64,000 nucleotides of DNA, from contig NZ_JAFFHZ010000001.1 of the NCBI RefSeq assembly GCF_017052585.1, forward strand, positions 62,001-126,000. The letters run 5' to 3'. Source of the DNA: Paenibacillus apiarius (lineage in GTDB: Bacteria > Bacillota > Bacilli > Paenibacillales > Paenibacillaceae). The notes under the pieces were generated by a model, which was not told the origin of the DNA, made no database searches, and was given only the letters and a program-made list of their open reading frames with translations. The position numbers and the translations under genes were made by a program. Below, piece by piece: positions 1-9,377 of this stretch (the stretch's first letter is position 1; each line of letters opens with the position of its first letter).

Positions 1-693
1 CCAAGCAACCTCAATCGCATGGCGAATGGCACGTTCTACGCGGCTCGGCGTCGTTTTGTATTTTTCCGCAATCGCAGGATATAATGTCTTCGTAATCGAA
101 CCCAAAATTTCAATGTTGTTATATACCATCGTAATTGCTTCGCGCAAATACTGATATCCTTTAATATGTGCCGGAACACCGATTTCATGAATAATCGAAG
201 TGATATTGGCATCCAAATTCTTCGTCTTGCCCAGCTGTACAACATTGGATTTGGAGGATGAAGTCATCAAGCTGCTGGCACTGGAACCGCCCGTTAAAGC
301 GGTATTCGACGATACGCCAGCTAACTGCCGAATGCGATTGGCCAAAATATCCATATCGAATGGCTTCAATATGTAATACGAGGCGCCAAGTTGGACCGCA
401 CGTTGCGTAATGCTCTCCTGCCCAAATGCGGTGAGCATAATGATCTTTGGTTGCGGGGACAAGTTCAAGCTTCGCAAACGTTCTAACACACCCAAGCCGT
501 CTAAATGCGGCATAATAATATCGAGAATGAGCACGTCCGGCACCGCTCTCGTCTGCTCCAGGAATTGGAGTACCTCTTCGCCATTATAGGCGACCCCAGT
601 GACGACCATGTCGTCTTGTTCTGATAAGAAATCAGCTAACAAATTAGTGAATTCTCGGTTGTCGTCCGCTAACAGTATTTCGATCTTTTGCAA
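1..693 (-). CDS. spo0A: Spo0A, sporulation master response regulator (3' end outside window)
   Basis: Spo0A receives phosphate from the sporulation phosphorelay and binds 0A boxes to switch cells into sporulation. The 231 codons present encode an N-terminal receiver with acidic pocket D10/D11, the phospho-acceptor Asp58 in LILDIIMP and the LKPF lysine. A Ser-rich linker (about 130-145) follows, then most of the Spo0A-specific DNA-binding domain. The Bacillus protein has 267 residues, so about 35 are missing beyond the window edge. The start is TTG at 693, because GGGAGGA lies 8 bases upstream and the reading [14 protein letters not shown] matches the family N-terminus. It lies downstream of spoIVB in the usual order and has its own sigma-H promoter. 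The end at base 1 is a window cut, not a truncation. Confidence 0.97.
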   Translation of the reverse strand, partial: MQKIEILLADDNREFTNLLADFLSEQDDMVVTGVAYNGEEVLQFLEQTRAVPDVLILDIIMPHLDGLGVLERLRSLNLSPQPKIIMLTAFGQESITQRAVQLGASYYILKPFDMDILANRIRQLAGVSSNTALTGGSSASSLMTSSSKSNVVQLGKTKNLDANITSIIHEIGVPAHIKGYQYLREAITMVYNNIEILGSITKTLYPAIAEKYKTTPSRVERAIRHAIEVAW

Positions 694-767
694 CTTTTAA
701 TCCTCCCTTGTCAAAGTTTCGCATATCGGCACCAATACAATGAGTGTTAAATCCTTTCCAGATCATG

Positions 768-803
768 TTATTCGACATCAAGAATGAAATTCCTTCTGTC
801 GAA
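768..803 (-). promoter_or_regulatory. spo0A sigma-H promoter with two flanking 0A boxes
   Basis: On the minus strand GAAGGAATT (788-796), an 11-base gap and GTCGAATAA (768-776) fit the sigma-H consensus RNAGGAWWW-N11-12-RNNGAATWW at every defined position. The Spo0A box TGTCGAA overlaps the -10 (771-777, minus strand) and a second copy in the opposite orientation abuts the -35 (797-803, plus strand). A third box in the minus orientation lies at 891-897 inside the end of spoIVB. In Bacillus the Ps promoter of spo0A is sigma-H dependent and controlled by Spo0A~P, and this layout implies the same autoregulation. The transcript start is inferred, not shown. Confidence 0.85.
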
Positions 804-862
804 AACTTTTTTTCTTTATTTTTTCGAAAAGATCCATTATAATGAAGATTTATTATAAATTT

Positions 863-2284
863 CTACATTATTCGTGCTGATTCGTAAAGGTTCGACATTG
901 GTGTCGATTTGCTTAGTGAAAAAGGAGAAGGAGCACGCTGCGCGTGTACCTTCCCCTGTAGCCCCCACGTCTGCGGCGCCGATAAGACGACACCCGCATC
1001 CTGCAGCATCCATTCAATAAAGCAACCATAACCTGAGCTTGGGTCGTTGACGAAGACATGAGTAACGGCTCCGATTAGTTTGCCATTCTGAATGATTGGA
1101 CTGCCGCTCATTCCCTGAACGATTCCACCGGTCTTCTGCAATAGTCGCGGATCAGTAATCCGAATGACCATACCTTTGGTTGCAGGCGTAGATTGCTTTG
1201 TCAGATGCGCAATTTCGATTTTGAAGCGCTCGACCTGTTGACCGTTCACGACCGTCAACATTTCCGCGGGTCCTTCCTGCACTTCCTCACTAAACGCTAC
1301 CGGTATAGGCTCTTTAAATAAACTGTGATCTGGAGTAGCCGTCATTTTCCCGAATATTCCGAACGGAGTATTCCGTTCAATATTGCCTAAGACTCGGCTT
1401 TCCTTCAAAAAATGGGCTCTTTTCTCACCAGGTTCACCATTTTGGCTCTTGGATATCGAGGTTACGTTCGATTGTACGATTTCACCTTGACCAACGACAA
1501 TGGGCGACTGCGTATCCATATCGGTAATTACGTGTCCCAAAGCTCCATACACGCCTTGATCGGGTGCATAGAAAGTAAGTGTTCCTACGCCCGCCGCAGA
1601 GTCACGGATATACAATCCGAGTCTCCACGTCTTATCCTCCGTATCATAAGCAGGCGTTAGCTGTGTCTTCACTTCCGTTTCACCGCGGCGGATAAGGAGT
1701 TCAAGCGGCTTTTTGCTCTCCCCGGCTTGCTTCACAATATCCGCCACTTTGCTTACATCATTTAGTCGAATCCCGTTCATACTCATAATGAGATCGCCTA
1801 ATCGGACTCCTGCTGCTTCTCCAGGAGAGATTTTGTTATCTGGACTTACATGGACCAGATGGTGACCTACAACAAGAATGCCCGCTGATTTGACTTTGAC
1901 GCCGATCGTCTGTCCACCAGGAATGACGCGCAAATTAGGAACGACATTCACTTTGAGCGTCTTTAATGGAATGCCTCCGAACAGCTTCAGCTTAAGTTCA
2001 GCCTGTCCGGATTGGGACGACTGAAGGGAAATCGGCTGCTGCAGCGATAAATCGAAGGAGGGGCGATTCTCGCCATTGACACGCAAAATATCCGGTCGGT
2101 CCACCGTGGCTTTAGCGTGTACAGGCATAACGAGATGAAGTTCTTTTTGCTCTCCTTCAAATAATCGAAGCTGGCTCGGCAATGCCGCAAAAGTGCGAAA
2201 TGGAGCTGTGGTGCAGCATAAACAAACGATAATGACTAGCATCAGACCGAGCAGACGTTTTACGTTGGGGTTCAAAGGTGTCAC
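863..2284 (-). CDS. spoIVB: SpoIVB, forespore-secreted serine protease of sigma-K checkpoint
   Basis: SpoIVB is made in the forespore, crosses into the intermembrane space and cleaves SpoIVFA, which triggers pro-sigma-K processing by SpoIVFB. The protein has an N-terminal membrane anchor or signal (about 9-28), a PDZ domain (about 120-205) and an S55 peptidase domain. His251 (ALGH), Asp378 (TDPR) and Ser393 (GMSGSP) have exactly the spacing of the Bacillus catalytic triad H236/D363/S378. The given start is GTG at 2284. However, AAAGGAG ends only one base before it, so the in-frame TTG at 2275, ten bases after the SD, is the likelier true start. It lies directly upstream of spo0A and downstream of recN, as in Bacillus. 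Confidence 0.96.
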   Translation of the reverse strand: MTPLNPNVKRLLGLMLVIIVCLCCTTAPFRTFAALPSQLRLFEGEQKELHLVMPVHAKATVDRPDILRVNGENRPSFDLSLQQPISLQSSQSGQAELKLKLFGGIPLKTLKVNVVPNLRVIPGGQTIGVKVKSAGILVVGHHLVHVSPDNKISPGEAAGVRLGDLIMSMNGIRLNDVSKVADIVKQAGESKKPLELLIRRGETEVKTQLTPAYDTEDKTWRLGLYIRDSAAGVGTLTFYAPDQGVYGALGHVITDMDTQSPIVVGQGEIVQSNVTSISKSQNGEPGEKRAHFLKESRVLGNIERNTPFGIFGKMTATPDHSLFKEPIPVAFSEEVQEGPAEMLTVVNGQQVERFKIEIAHLTKQSTPATKGMVIRITDPRLLQKTGGIVQGMSGSPIIQNGKLIGAVTHVFVNDPSSGYGCFIEWMLQDAGVVLSAPQTWGLQGKVHAQRAPSPFSLSKSTPMSNLYESARIM

Positions 2285-2393
2285 ACTCCTTTGTTGGCGG
2301 AAGCTTGACGAAAAGGACGTGCCGTTTTCGTAACTTTAAGGTATCCTTGACCCCTACGTTTTATTAGTGAAAATGATTCCTCAATCCCTTTAT

Positions 2394-4115
2394 TTACGCA
2401 CCTTTTTGACGTTCAGCCAACTTCAGCATTTCTTGTGCATGATGCAAAGTTCTTTCCGTTACTTCCACGCCTCCAAGCATGCGAGCCAACTCGGCGATGC
2501 GTCCTGTTTCGTCTAATTCCGTTACCTGCGTTGAAGTGCGCTCATCACGGACCTGCTTCTCGATATAATACTGATGATCAGCCATGCAAGCCACCTGGGG
2601 CAGATGCGTAATGGCGAATACTTGTCCGCTGCGGGACACCCACGCCAGCTTCTCCGCTATCGCTTGCGCGGCACGGCCGCTAACTCCCGTATCCACTTCA
2701 TCGAATATGATCACCGGGACTCGATCCACCTCTGCAAATATGGTCTTCATCGCCAGCATAATACGGGACAATTCTCCCCCGGACGCAATCTTATGAAGGG
2801 GGCGAAGCGGTTCGCCGGGATTGGGGGAAATAAGAAACTCGGCATCATCCCAACCATTCTTCGTAAAGCGAACCGGGACGCCGCCCACATCGAAGCCATG
2901 TTCGCCTTGCAGCCGATCGAGCCGCACATCGAGCCGTGTTCGTTCCATATGAAGGTGCTGCAATTCTGCTTCGATACGCGCCGTTAGTTCATTCGCCAAT
3001 TGGCGCCTTGCATTGGTTAATGCCTCCGCTTTCCGCGTCAGCTTCGCAAGCCGTTCCTGCGCTTCCTTTTCCAACGCGGCGATGCGTTCGTCCTTATGTT
3101 CAATCTTATCCGCCTCCGCTTCGATCCGCTGTAAATATTGAAGCATCTCCTCGACGGTTGAGCCATATTTGCGCTTTAATGAGGTAAGCTGATCAAGACG
3201 CTCCTCAATCTGTTCGAGACGAACTGGATTGAACTCTATATTTTCACGGTAGTCCCTGAGCTGATACGCAGCATCCTCCAACTGATAATATGCTGACTGA
3301 AGCTGCTCCACCATAGGCTGAAATTTCACCGTATCATACACCATTACATCCTCAAGCTTCGATAGCGCGAGATTGACGAAATCCATGGCGCCTTGCGCAT
3401 ATAAACGCTCATAAGCATTGTTCACAGAGTCCATCAGCTTCTCTGCATTGGCTAGTTTGCGCTTTTCTTCCGATAAACATTCATCTTCGCCAATTTTTAG
3501 TTGGGCGTTGTTGAGTTCTTCAATCTGGAAGCGATACAGATCAAGCATCTGATACGCTTGCTGGCTCGTCTCCTTCAATTGGTTCAATTCGTGCTGAAGA
3601 GCCATGAAGCATCCGAAGTCTTCACGGTATCGTCGCTTGATTGCAGCCAGTTCCTCACCGCCGTATGCGTCCAGCCATTCCAGATGACGCTCCACCTTGA
3701 GCAGCGATTGGTGTTCATGCTGACCATGTATATTGATAAGCAATTCTCCAACCTCGCGCAGCATCGTCAGATTGACCATTTGACCGTTGATCCTGCACAG
3801 GCTCTTGCCTTGCGCCGTTAATTCCCGTCGGATAATAAGCAGTTCGTCACGATCCGCTTGAATGCCCAAGCGAGATAACGCATTCCAGACCGGATGATCT
3901 CCTGGAAGATCGAATGAAGCTTCTACCTCAGCCCGGTCGCATCCGTAGCGGACGAAGTCAGACGATCCGCGTGCTCCGCCGATAAGCCCAAGCGCATCAA
4001 TAATGATGGATTTACCTGCTCCCGTTTCCCCTGTAAGAACATGAAATCCACGATGAAAGTGCAGTTGCACCGATTCGACAACCGCCAAATTACGAATGGA
4101 TATAGCTACTAACAT
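2394..4115 (-). CDS. recN: RecN, SMC-like DNA repair ATPase
   Basis: RecN is an early responder to DNA double-strand breaks and gathers broken ends on the nucleoid. The 573-residue protein has the SMC-like plan. Walker A is GETGAGKS at residues 29-36. A long central coiled coil (about 160-400) is rich in Glu, Leu, Gln and Arg. The signature ASGGELSR and Walker B IIFDEVDTG lie in the C-terminal third. Its length equals that of the Bacillus protein. It starts at ATG 4115, 23 bases after the argR stop, and is probably cotranscribed with argR, an order conserved in Bacillus. Confidence 0.97.
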   Translation of the reverse strand: MLVAISIRNLAVVESVQLHFHRGFHVLTGETGAGKSIIIDALGLIGGARGSSDFVRYGCDRAEVEASFDLPGDHPVWNALSRLGIQADRDELLIIRRELTAQGKSLCRINGQMVNLTMLREVGELLINIHGQHEHQSLLKVERHLEWLDAYGGEELAAIKRRYREDFGCFMALQHELNQLKETSQQAYQMLDLYRFQIEELNNAQLKIGEDECLSEEKRKLANAEKLMDSVNNAYERLYAQGAMDFVNLALSKLEDVMVYDTVKFQPMVEQLQSAYYQLEDAAYQLRDYRENIEFNPVRLEQIEERLDQLTSLKRKYGSTVEEMLQYLQRIEAEADKIEHKDERIAALEKEAQERLAKLTRKAEALTNARRQLANELTARIEAELQHLHMERTRLDVRLDRLQGEHGFDVGGVPVRFTKNGWDDAEFLISPNPGEPLRPLHKIASGGELSRIMLAMKTIFAEVDRVPVIIFDEVDTGVSGRAAQAIAEKLAWVSRSGQVFAITHLPQVACMADHQYYIEKQVRDERTSTQVTELDETGRIAELARMLGGVEVTERTLHHAQEMLKLAERQKGA

Positions 4116-4138
4116 GGAGCACCCCTCCCGAGCGCAAG

Positions 4139-4588
4139 TTATGAAATATGGCTCATAATCTGGTCTACGACGGCCTGGCTAAGCTGTTTCGTTCGGCATA
4201 TGATAAGAATCGTATCATCACCGCATACCGTACCCATAATTTCAGGCCACTCGATCGAGTCCATCAGCACGGCGATCGCATTTGCCGTGCCAGGCAAGCA
4301 CTTCATGACAACCAGATTCTCGGCACTATCGACGCTCACGAAGTTATCCAACAATGCGCGTTTCAATTTCTGTGCCGGATTGAAGCGCTGATCGATTGGA
4401 AGCGAATATTTATATCGACCATTATCCATTGGAACTTTAATAAGGTGCAGTTCTTTCATATCTCGAGACACAGTCGCTTGCGTCACATGGAATCCGGCTT
4501 GACGCAGCGCATCCACCAGTTCATCCTGTGTCTCGATGTCATTATTCATCACGATCTCTCTGATTTTGATATGTCGTTGTCCTTTCAT
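4139..4588 (-). CDS. argR: ArgR/AhrC arginine-responsive regulator
   Basis: This hexameric repressor/activator binds ARG boxes with arginine as corepressor and controls arginine synthesis and catabolism. The 149-residue protein has the family layout. An N-terminal winged helix carries the recognition region around [16 protein letters not shown] (about 37-52). The C-terminal oligomerisation and arginine-binding domain ends in [15 protein letters not shown] with the conserved acidic GDD. It is followed closely by recN, the standard Bacillus arrangement. The start ATG at 4588 lies downstream of a 67-base gap from the previous gene. Confidence 0.96.
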   Translation of the reverse strand: MKGQRHIKIREIVMNNDIETQDELVDALRQAGFHVTQATVSRDMKELHLIKVPMDNGRYKYSLPIDQRFNPAQKLKRALLDNFVSVDSAENLVVMKCLPGTANAIAVLMDSIEWPEIMGTVCGDDTILIICRTKQLSQAVVDQIMSHIS

Positions 4589-4655
4589 GCATGCCCTCCA
4601 TTAGATCAATCATGTGTGTAAATATTCACTGAAATCAATATAAATAAACCACTTA

Positions 4656-5111
4656 TCAGGATTGTGCTTCTCCAAAATCCATACGCAGCAGACGCACCCG
4701 CCGTTCCAACAAATCTACAATAAGCAATCCGGCGCAATCCGGATAAGCCGCAAAGTAAGGTGTCCACAGCTTTCGCAGCCCGCTCGCGCCCCAATCCAGC
4801 TGCATCCGTTCTCGTGCGATACGAACAATATACCATTGTTCGTCACGTTTGACGACCATATCACCCCAAATTCGTGTCGGCTCCAAATTTTCCCCATCCA
4901 GACAAAAATGCAGCGGAACGAAAAATTTACCGCCGATGATTTCGTAGCCGCTGCTTTCAATTAAAGCAATCACTTCTTCGTCTTGCGGGAACCGGTCGCT
5001 TAACAGTACATCCTCCAGCGGCTCAGACGTACGCACATAATGGCGCAGCCCAAAACAAAGCCAAAGCAATAATCCGATTCCGATTATGCCCATCAACCAT
5101 TGATCGCCCAT
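4656..5111 (-). CDS. Unknown membrane-anchored protein between tlyA and argR
   Basis: I do not recognise a named family. The 151-residue reading has one N-terminal hydrophobic segment (about residues 5-20, rich in Gly, Ile, Leu and Trp) and then a soluble domain with no obvious catalytic motif. This suggests a single-pass membrane protein. The ORF could begin at GTG 5123, but that codon lies inside the SD (GAGGTGA). The ATG at 5109-5111, eight bases after it, is the better start. Upstream a strong terminator separates it from tlyA, so it may head the argR-recN transcription unit. Confidence 0.75.
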   Translation of the reverse strand: MGDQWLMGIIGIGLLLWLCFGLRHYVRTSEPLEDVLLSDRFPQDEEVIALIESSGYEIIGGKFFVPLHFCLDGENLEPTRIWGDMVVKRDEQWYIVRIARERMQLDWGASGLRKLWTPYFAAYPDCAGLLIVDLLERRVRLLRMDFGEAQS

Positions 5112-5181
5112 ACGGTCATTCACCTCAGGTTAGGATTAGGATCTATGCCGCTTACAATATTCATCAAATGGAAGAGCAAAA

Positions 5182-5219
5182 GAAACTCATCCGTCGGATG
5201 CCTGTCCCGGATGAGTTTC
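5182..5219 (-). terminator. Intrinsic terminator downstream of tlyA
   Basis: Arms 5182-5192 and 5209-5219 form a perfect 11-bp stem (GAAACTCATCC with GGATGAGTTTC) around a 16-base loop. It is followed on the minus strand by TTTTG. It lies 27 bases past the tlyA stop and ends the dxs-tlyA transcript. Confidence 0.85.
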
Positions 5220-5245
5220 CTTTGCTGCTTGGCCTATTTAATACC

Positions 5246-6076
5246 TTATGAAGTGCGAAATGTGGAATTGGCTTCCTTGACGACAGCGGCAATCCCTTCG
5301 CGGGATATGTGCTCTTCAAGCTCATTCGCCTGTTCTGGTACAGTCCAATACGCTAAAAATTCAATATTGCCCTCGCCACCGGTAATTGGAGAGTAAGTCA
5401 ACCCTTCTAAGTGAAACCCGATGGAAGCGGCAAAATCCAAAACGTCGCGCAGCACTTGCTCATGCGTGTTCGGGTCACGCACAACGCCCGATTTGCCTAC
5501 CTTCTCCCGTCCTGCCTCGAACTGCGGCTTGATGAGAGCAACGACGCGCCCTCCGCTCGCGAGAAGCCGCTTCAAAGGCGGGAGAATCAACTTAAGCGAT
5601 ATGAAGGATACATCAATCGTCGCCGTATCCGGCTGCGGGCCTTCGAGATGCTCTGGCTCCATGTAGCGAAAATTGGTCCGTTCCATGACGTGCACCCGCT
5701 CGTCATTCCGCAAGGACCAATCCAATTGATTATAACCTACATCAATGGCGTACACTTGACTCGCTCCATTTTGAAGAGCGCAATCGGTAAAGCCCCCCGT
5801 CGATGCTCCGATATCCAGCATCACGCTGCCGTCAAAAGATAATCCGAACTGGCGTATCGCCTTCTCCAGCTTTAATCCGCCGCGGCTGACATAAGGATGC
5901 AGCGCGCCCTTCACCTTAATGGAGACATCGCGCGGAACCTTCATGCCCGCCTTCTCGATTCGTTCTTCATTTGTATAGACCAGCCCAGCCATAATGGCCT
6001 TTTTGGCCTTCTCGCGACTATCATAGTAGCCCTGCTCAACCAGCAGGACATCAATCCGTTCTTTTGGTATAGACAT
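5246..6076 (-). CDS. tlyA: TlyA-family rRNA 2'-O-methyltransferase (YqxC)
   Basis: TlyA enzymes methylate the 2'-O of cytidines in 16S and 23S rRNA using S-adenosylmethionine. The 276-residue protein starts with an S4 RNA-binding domain (about 6-65, including SREKAKKAIMAGLV). An FtsJ-like Rossmann methyltransferase domain follows, with the SAM motif LDIGASTGGFTDCAL (about 90-105) and catalytic-type lysines in YVSRGGLKLEKA and LIKPQFEAG. It lies 46 bases downstream of dxs, as in other Bacilli. The Bacillus homologue is often annotated as YqxC. The rRNA target site here is inferred from the family. Confidence 0.94.
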   Translation of the reverse strand: MSIPKERIDVLLVEQGYYDSREKAKKAIMAGLVYTNEERIEKAGMKVPRDVSIKVKGALHPYVSRGGLKLEKAIRQFGLSFDGSVMLDIGASTGGFTDCALQNGASQVYAIDVGYNQLDWSLRNDERVHVMERTNFRYMEPEHLEGPQPDTATIDVSFISLKLILPPLKRLLASGGRVVALIKPQFEAGREKVGKSGVVRDPNTHEQVLRDVLDFAASIGFHLEGLTYSPITGGEGNIEFLAYWTVPEQANELEEHISREGIAAVVKEANSTFRTS

Positions 6077-6122
6077 CCTTTGCTCCTGTCTTCATTCACT
6101 CTCTGCAACGAGATTGCATCGT

Positions 6123-8021
6123 CTAAGCCCGGGTCATCACATTGTTCCCATGCGCGAACAGCATCGTATGAACTTCCTTCGCTAGACGTTCTGCCGTTAA
6201 GCCGACCTCTTGGCGTTGTTCATTAATGCTTCCGTGCTCGATAAAGCAGTCCGGAACACCGATCGGCTTGATTTTAACTCCGAATAAATGATTCTCTGCA
6301 TAAAATTCCATTACCGCGCTCGCCAATCCGCCTGCCATGGCTCCTTCTTCCATCACAAGAAGAGGAATCTGCTCCTTCGCAAGCTGGATTAGCAATGCTT
6401 CGTCAAGCGGCTTGATGAAGCGGGCATTGATGATTCGCAATTGAATCCCTTCACGCCGCAATTGCTCCGCCGCTTCTTGCGCAACTTGGACCATCGGTCC
6501 GATGGCAAGCACGGCCGCATGATCGCCTTGGCGAACCATTTCCCATGAACCGATCGGAATCGGAGTGAGAACTTCATCCAGCTTCACGCCTAGACCGTTA
6601 ATGCGCGGATAGCGGACTGCTATCGGGCCGGCATCATAATCTAGCGCGGTCTTCATCATATGGCGCAGCTCGTTCTCGTCCTTCGGCATCATCAGCACCA
6701 TGTTCGGAATGTGACGCAGGAACGGAATATCGAATACGCCGTGGTGCGTCTCGCCGTCTGGACCGACAAATCCAGCGCGATCGATGGCGAATACGACGTT
6801 GGCATGTTGACGGCAGATATCGTGCACGACTTGGTCATAAGCGCGCTGCAGGAAGGTCGAATAGACGGCGAACACCGGCTTCATCCCTTCCATTGCAAGC
6901 GCCGCACACATCGTGGCTGCGTGCTGCTCCGCTATGCCGACATCGATCATCCGGCCTGGGAACATCTCGGCGAACTTAAGGAGCCCGGAGCCGCCTGGCA
7001 TCGCCGGCGTTACAGCGACGATACGCTCATCCTGCCGCGCCAGTTCGATTAAGGCGTTCGAGAACACTTCCGTATACATCGGATTGCCAACCGCCTTCAA
7101 CGGTTGACCGGATTCAATCTTATAAGGAGAGATGCCATGCCACTTGTGCGAATCGGCCTCCGCAGGTGAATATCCCTTCCCCTTGGTCGTCAGGACGTGG
7201 ACAAGCACGGGACCATCCACGCGATCCGCCTGTTGGAAAATGTCAATCAGCTTCTCGATATCATGACCGTCAACCGGTCCGAAATATTTCAGGCCGAATT
7301 CTTCGAACAGCATGCCGGATACGACTAGATACTTGAAACTGTCTTTTAGCCGTTCCGCTGTCTTGGCCAACTTGCCGCCGATGGCTGGAATCTTCTTCAG
7401 TAGCTGTTCCACTTCTTCTTTCGCTTTTTTGTAATTGCGGTCAGAGCGTATTTTGCTCAAATAATTATGCAGAGCTCCAACGTTCGGCGCAATCGACATT
7501 TCATTATCGTTCAAGACCACCATTAATTTTTTCTGTTCATGCCCAATATGATTGAGCGCTTCTAGAGCCATCCCGCCGGTGAGCGCGCCATCTCCAATGA
7601 CGGCAATCACTTTGCTGTCTTCGCCTTTATAATCGCGTGACAGCGCCATACCCATCGCCGCTGACAGAGAAGTGCTGCTATGGCCCGCTTCCCATACATC
7701 GTGCTCGCTTTCCGCACGTTTGACGAAGCCGCACAATCCCTTGTATTGACGGAGCGTATCGAACCGGTCTCTGCGCCCGGTCAATATCTTATGTACATAA
7801 GCTTGATGACCGACGTCGAATATCATTTTATCCTTGGGACTGTCATATAAATAATGCAGGACAAGCGTAAGCTCGACTACGCCCAAGTTGGGAGCCAAAT
7901 GTCCGCCTGTCGCAGATAATTTTTCGATAAGAAATTGGCGAATTTCCTCCGCCAACGGAACTAGCTGTTCTTTAGTCATTCGCTTTAAATCGCTAGGTTG
8001 GTTAATCTGTTCGAGCAGCAC
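6123..8021 (-). CDS. dxs: 1-deoxy-D-xylulose-5-phosphate synthase
   Basis: Dxs condenses pyruvate and glyceraldehyde-3-phosphate with thiamine diphosphate in the first step of the MEP isoprenoid pathway. The 632-residue length is typical. Visible motifs include the thiamine-diphosphate GDGALTGG...NDN signature (about 142-178), the transketolase central domain (DIGIAEQHA-type reading [14 protein letters not shown]) and the C-terminal transketolase domain. The start is GTG at 8021, eight bases after GAGG. It overlaps the last 20 bases of the upstream membrane-protein gene, which suggests translational coupling. Together with ispA it frames the OLE RNA/oapA pair in an isoprenoid operon. Confidence 0.97.
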   Translation of the reverse strand: MLLEQINQPSDLKRMTKEQLVPLAEEIRQFLIEKLSATGGHLAPNLGVVELTLVLHYLYDSPKDKMIFDVGHQAYVHKILTGRRDRFDTLRQYKGLCGFVKRAESEHDVWEAGHSSTSLSAAMGMALSRDYKGEDSKVIAVIGDGALTGGMALEALNHIGHEQKKLMVVLNDNEMSIAPNVGALHNYLSKIRSDRNYKKAKEEVEQLLKKIPAIGGKLAKTAERLKDSFKYLVVSGMLFEEFGLKYFGPVDGHDIEKLIDIFQQADRVDGPVLVHVLTTKGKGYSPAEADSHKWHGISPYKIESGQPLKAVGNPMYTEVFSNALIELARQDERIVAVTPAMPGGSGLLKFAEMFPGRMIDVGIAEQHAATMCAALAMEGMKPVFAVYSTFLQRAYDQVVHDICRQHANVVFAIDRAGFVGPDGETHHGVFDIPFLRHIPNMVLMMPKDENELRHMMKTALDYDAGPIAVRYPRINGLGVKLDEVLTPIPIGSWEMVRQGDHAAVLAIGPMVQVAQEAAEQLRREGIQLRIINARFIKPLDEALLIQLAKEQIPLLVMEEGAMAGGLASAVMEFYAENHLFGVKIKPIGVPDCFIEHGSINEQRQEVGLTAERLAKEVHTMLFAHGNNVMTRA

Positions 8022-8628
8022 GGGATTTCCCTCGCTTTCGTTGTTTCGATTTGCTGCGTTTCTTCGTGAAGAGCGGAATTTTGAGCTTCGTCTCTATAAC
8101 ATAAAAGCATCTGCCAATAAGCAGCACGATTGGTGTTGCATAATAAATGGCAAATGATTTGCCCAACGCCTTGCCTCCCACTGTCAATGCCGACACCAGA
8201 CCAGTAAAGACAACGCTCGTAACCGTCTTCATCAGCGCCGTGTCCGCATCCATTGCATACAGCAGATTCGTGACGACGATGGCTGTTGCCGCTCCGCTGA
8301 TAACCCCCGTAATATCACCAATGACGTCATTGCAGAAATTAGAGAACCGATCTGCGTTGCGCACGATAGAAATCGCCTGCTTGGCGCCACGGACCTTCTC
8401 CGAGGCCATCGCGTGAAACGGCGTTTCATTCGCAGCCGCAGCAGCTAAGCCCATCATATCAAAAAACACTCCGATAAGCACGAGCAGGAGCACAATCACC
8501 ATGCCAATGCTCCAACCCACTCCTTCCAGCATCGCGGTGGATGTGACGGAGAAGATGGCAGCAAGCGCAAATGTGATAAAGAAAATCAAGACGCTCCACC
8601 GAACGGAATGTTTAAATGAAAATTTCAT
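8002..8628 (-). CDS. oapA: OapA, membrane partner of OLE RNA
   Basis: The 208-residue protein has about four hydrophobic segments (residues about 10-30, 36-60, 105-125 and 140-170) and a basic C-terminal tail ([18 protein letters not shown]) suited to contact with RNA. The region around [17 protein letters not shown] resembles the DUF21/CorB-like membrane family from which OapA was first described. Identity rests mainly on position. It follows the OLE RNA immediately and overlaps dxs, the order reported for Bacillus halodurans. OapA binds OLE RNA and takes the complex to the membrane. The SD is weak (AAAGGA 16 bases before the ATG), so expression may depend on the upstream RNA transcript. Confidence 0.88.
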   Translation of the reverse strand: MKFSFKHSVRWSVLIFFITFALAAIFSVTSTAMLEGVGWSIGMVIVLLLVLIGVFFDMMGLAAAAANETPFHAMASEKVRGAKQAISIVRNADRFSNFCNDVIGDITGVISGAATAIVVTNLLYAMDADTALMKTVTSVVFTGLVSALTVGGKALGKSFAIYYATPIVLLIGRCFYVIETKLKIPLFTKKRSKSKQRKRGKSRAARTD

Positions 8629-8684
8629 TGTATTTGCTGTTCCATCCTTTAAGGTTATAACGAATCAGTCGAATCTGAATAAAT

Positions 8685-9337
8685 TGGGAGTGGCAACTTC
8701 TTGAGTAAACGCTGTGGCTTAGGTCCAGTAGGTTTTCCCAGACGACCACCTCTTCGTCGCCGAACAGGCAGTTTCCCTTTACGGCCGTCTTGACGTCGTT
8801 GCCAATCGTCAGACTGAATTACCACTTAGTCCACACTATAATCCCCAAGAAGTCTCACGCCGTGAACAGTCTAGGAGTTTTCCTCAAGCAGCCTTGAACC
8901 AACCCTTAGCCTCTTTTGCAAACCAGATTTCAAACGGCATCCGAAAGATATGGCCTTTGGCCGAAGGACATCCTTTCTACACATCCGTAATCCCTGCAGA
9001 TTCACTCAAGGCAGGCTACGCTACAAACAAGCCGGGTTCGTACAGTACCATTTCATTAGATAAGAGGAAATGATATGTGCGACTCGCAATGTAGGTTCAT
9101 ACCCCAAGCCGTAATGAGACGCGCGAGGGCGTCGTACCACGCACTTGGGCCTCCGCGGAAGCGGGGTCAACGCCCACATGCCATTGTGGATCGCCCCACA
9201 ACCTTAACTCCCAGCATCAGCCCCCGACTGGGCGTCGAAAGCCAACACCAGGAACTTCATCGATGTGCCCTTTGGCGAATTTTTAGGCCCGCCTTCAGTG
9301 TTGGGAGGCCGACTAGAATACTGCACCACTCTACGTA
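8685..9337 (-). ncRNA. ole: OLE RNA (ornate, large, extremophilic)
   Basis: About 650 bases between ispA and oapA carry no credible reading frame on either strand. They are rich in short complementary blocks, for example GGCCTTTGGCC near 8950 and the GC-rich stems of 9110-9200. Length (about 610 nt or more in Bacillus halodurans), strand, position inside the ispA-oapA-dxs isoprenoid operon and the adjacent OapA gene all match the published OLE RNA locus. The 5' end is placed 7 bases downstream of an extended -10. The 3' end is put near 8685 because the oapA leader begins there and no terminator is visible, so the RNA is probably cotranscribed with oapA. Known roles are growth under cold, alcohol and magnesium stress as a membrane-bound RNA-protein complex. 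Confidence 0.92.
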
Positions 9338-9343
9338 AGCCCT

Positions 9344-9352
9344 ATTATATCA
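9344..9352 (-). promoter_or_regulatory. Extended -10 promoter for OLE RNA
   Basis: On the minus strand TGATATAAT is a perfect extended -10 (TGnTATAAT) located 25 bases past the ispA stop. At 17 bases upstream the -35 is poor (CGTAAA), as expected for an extended -10 promoter. Transcription would start near 9337, at the first bases of the structured RNA. Confidence 0.7.
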
Positions 9353-9377
9353 CATTTTTTTTCGTTTTACGCGCCAT

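Noticed and set aside
2285..2393. Sigma-G promoter for spoIVB
   Set aside because: Sequences near TGAATA and CATACTA were sought, but spacing and matches were too poor to report.
9075..9338. Plus-strand open frame of 87 codons opposite the OLE RNA
   Set aside because: It has no SD and is rich in Arg, His and Pro. It lies antisense to the structured RNA, so it is a by-product of GC-rich stems.
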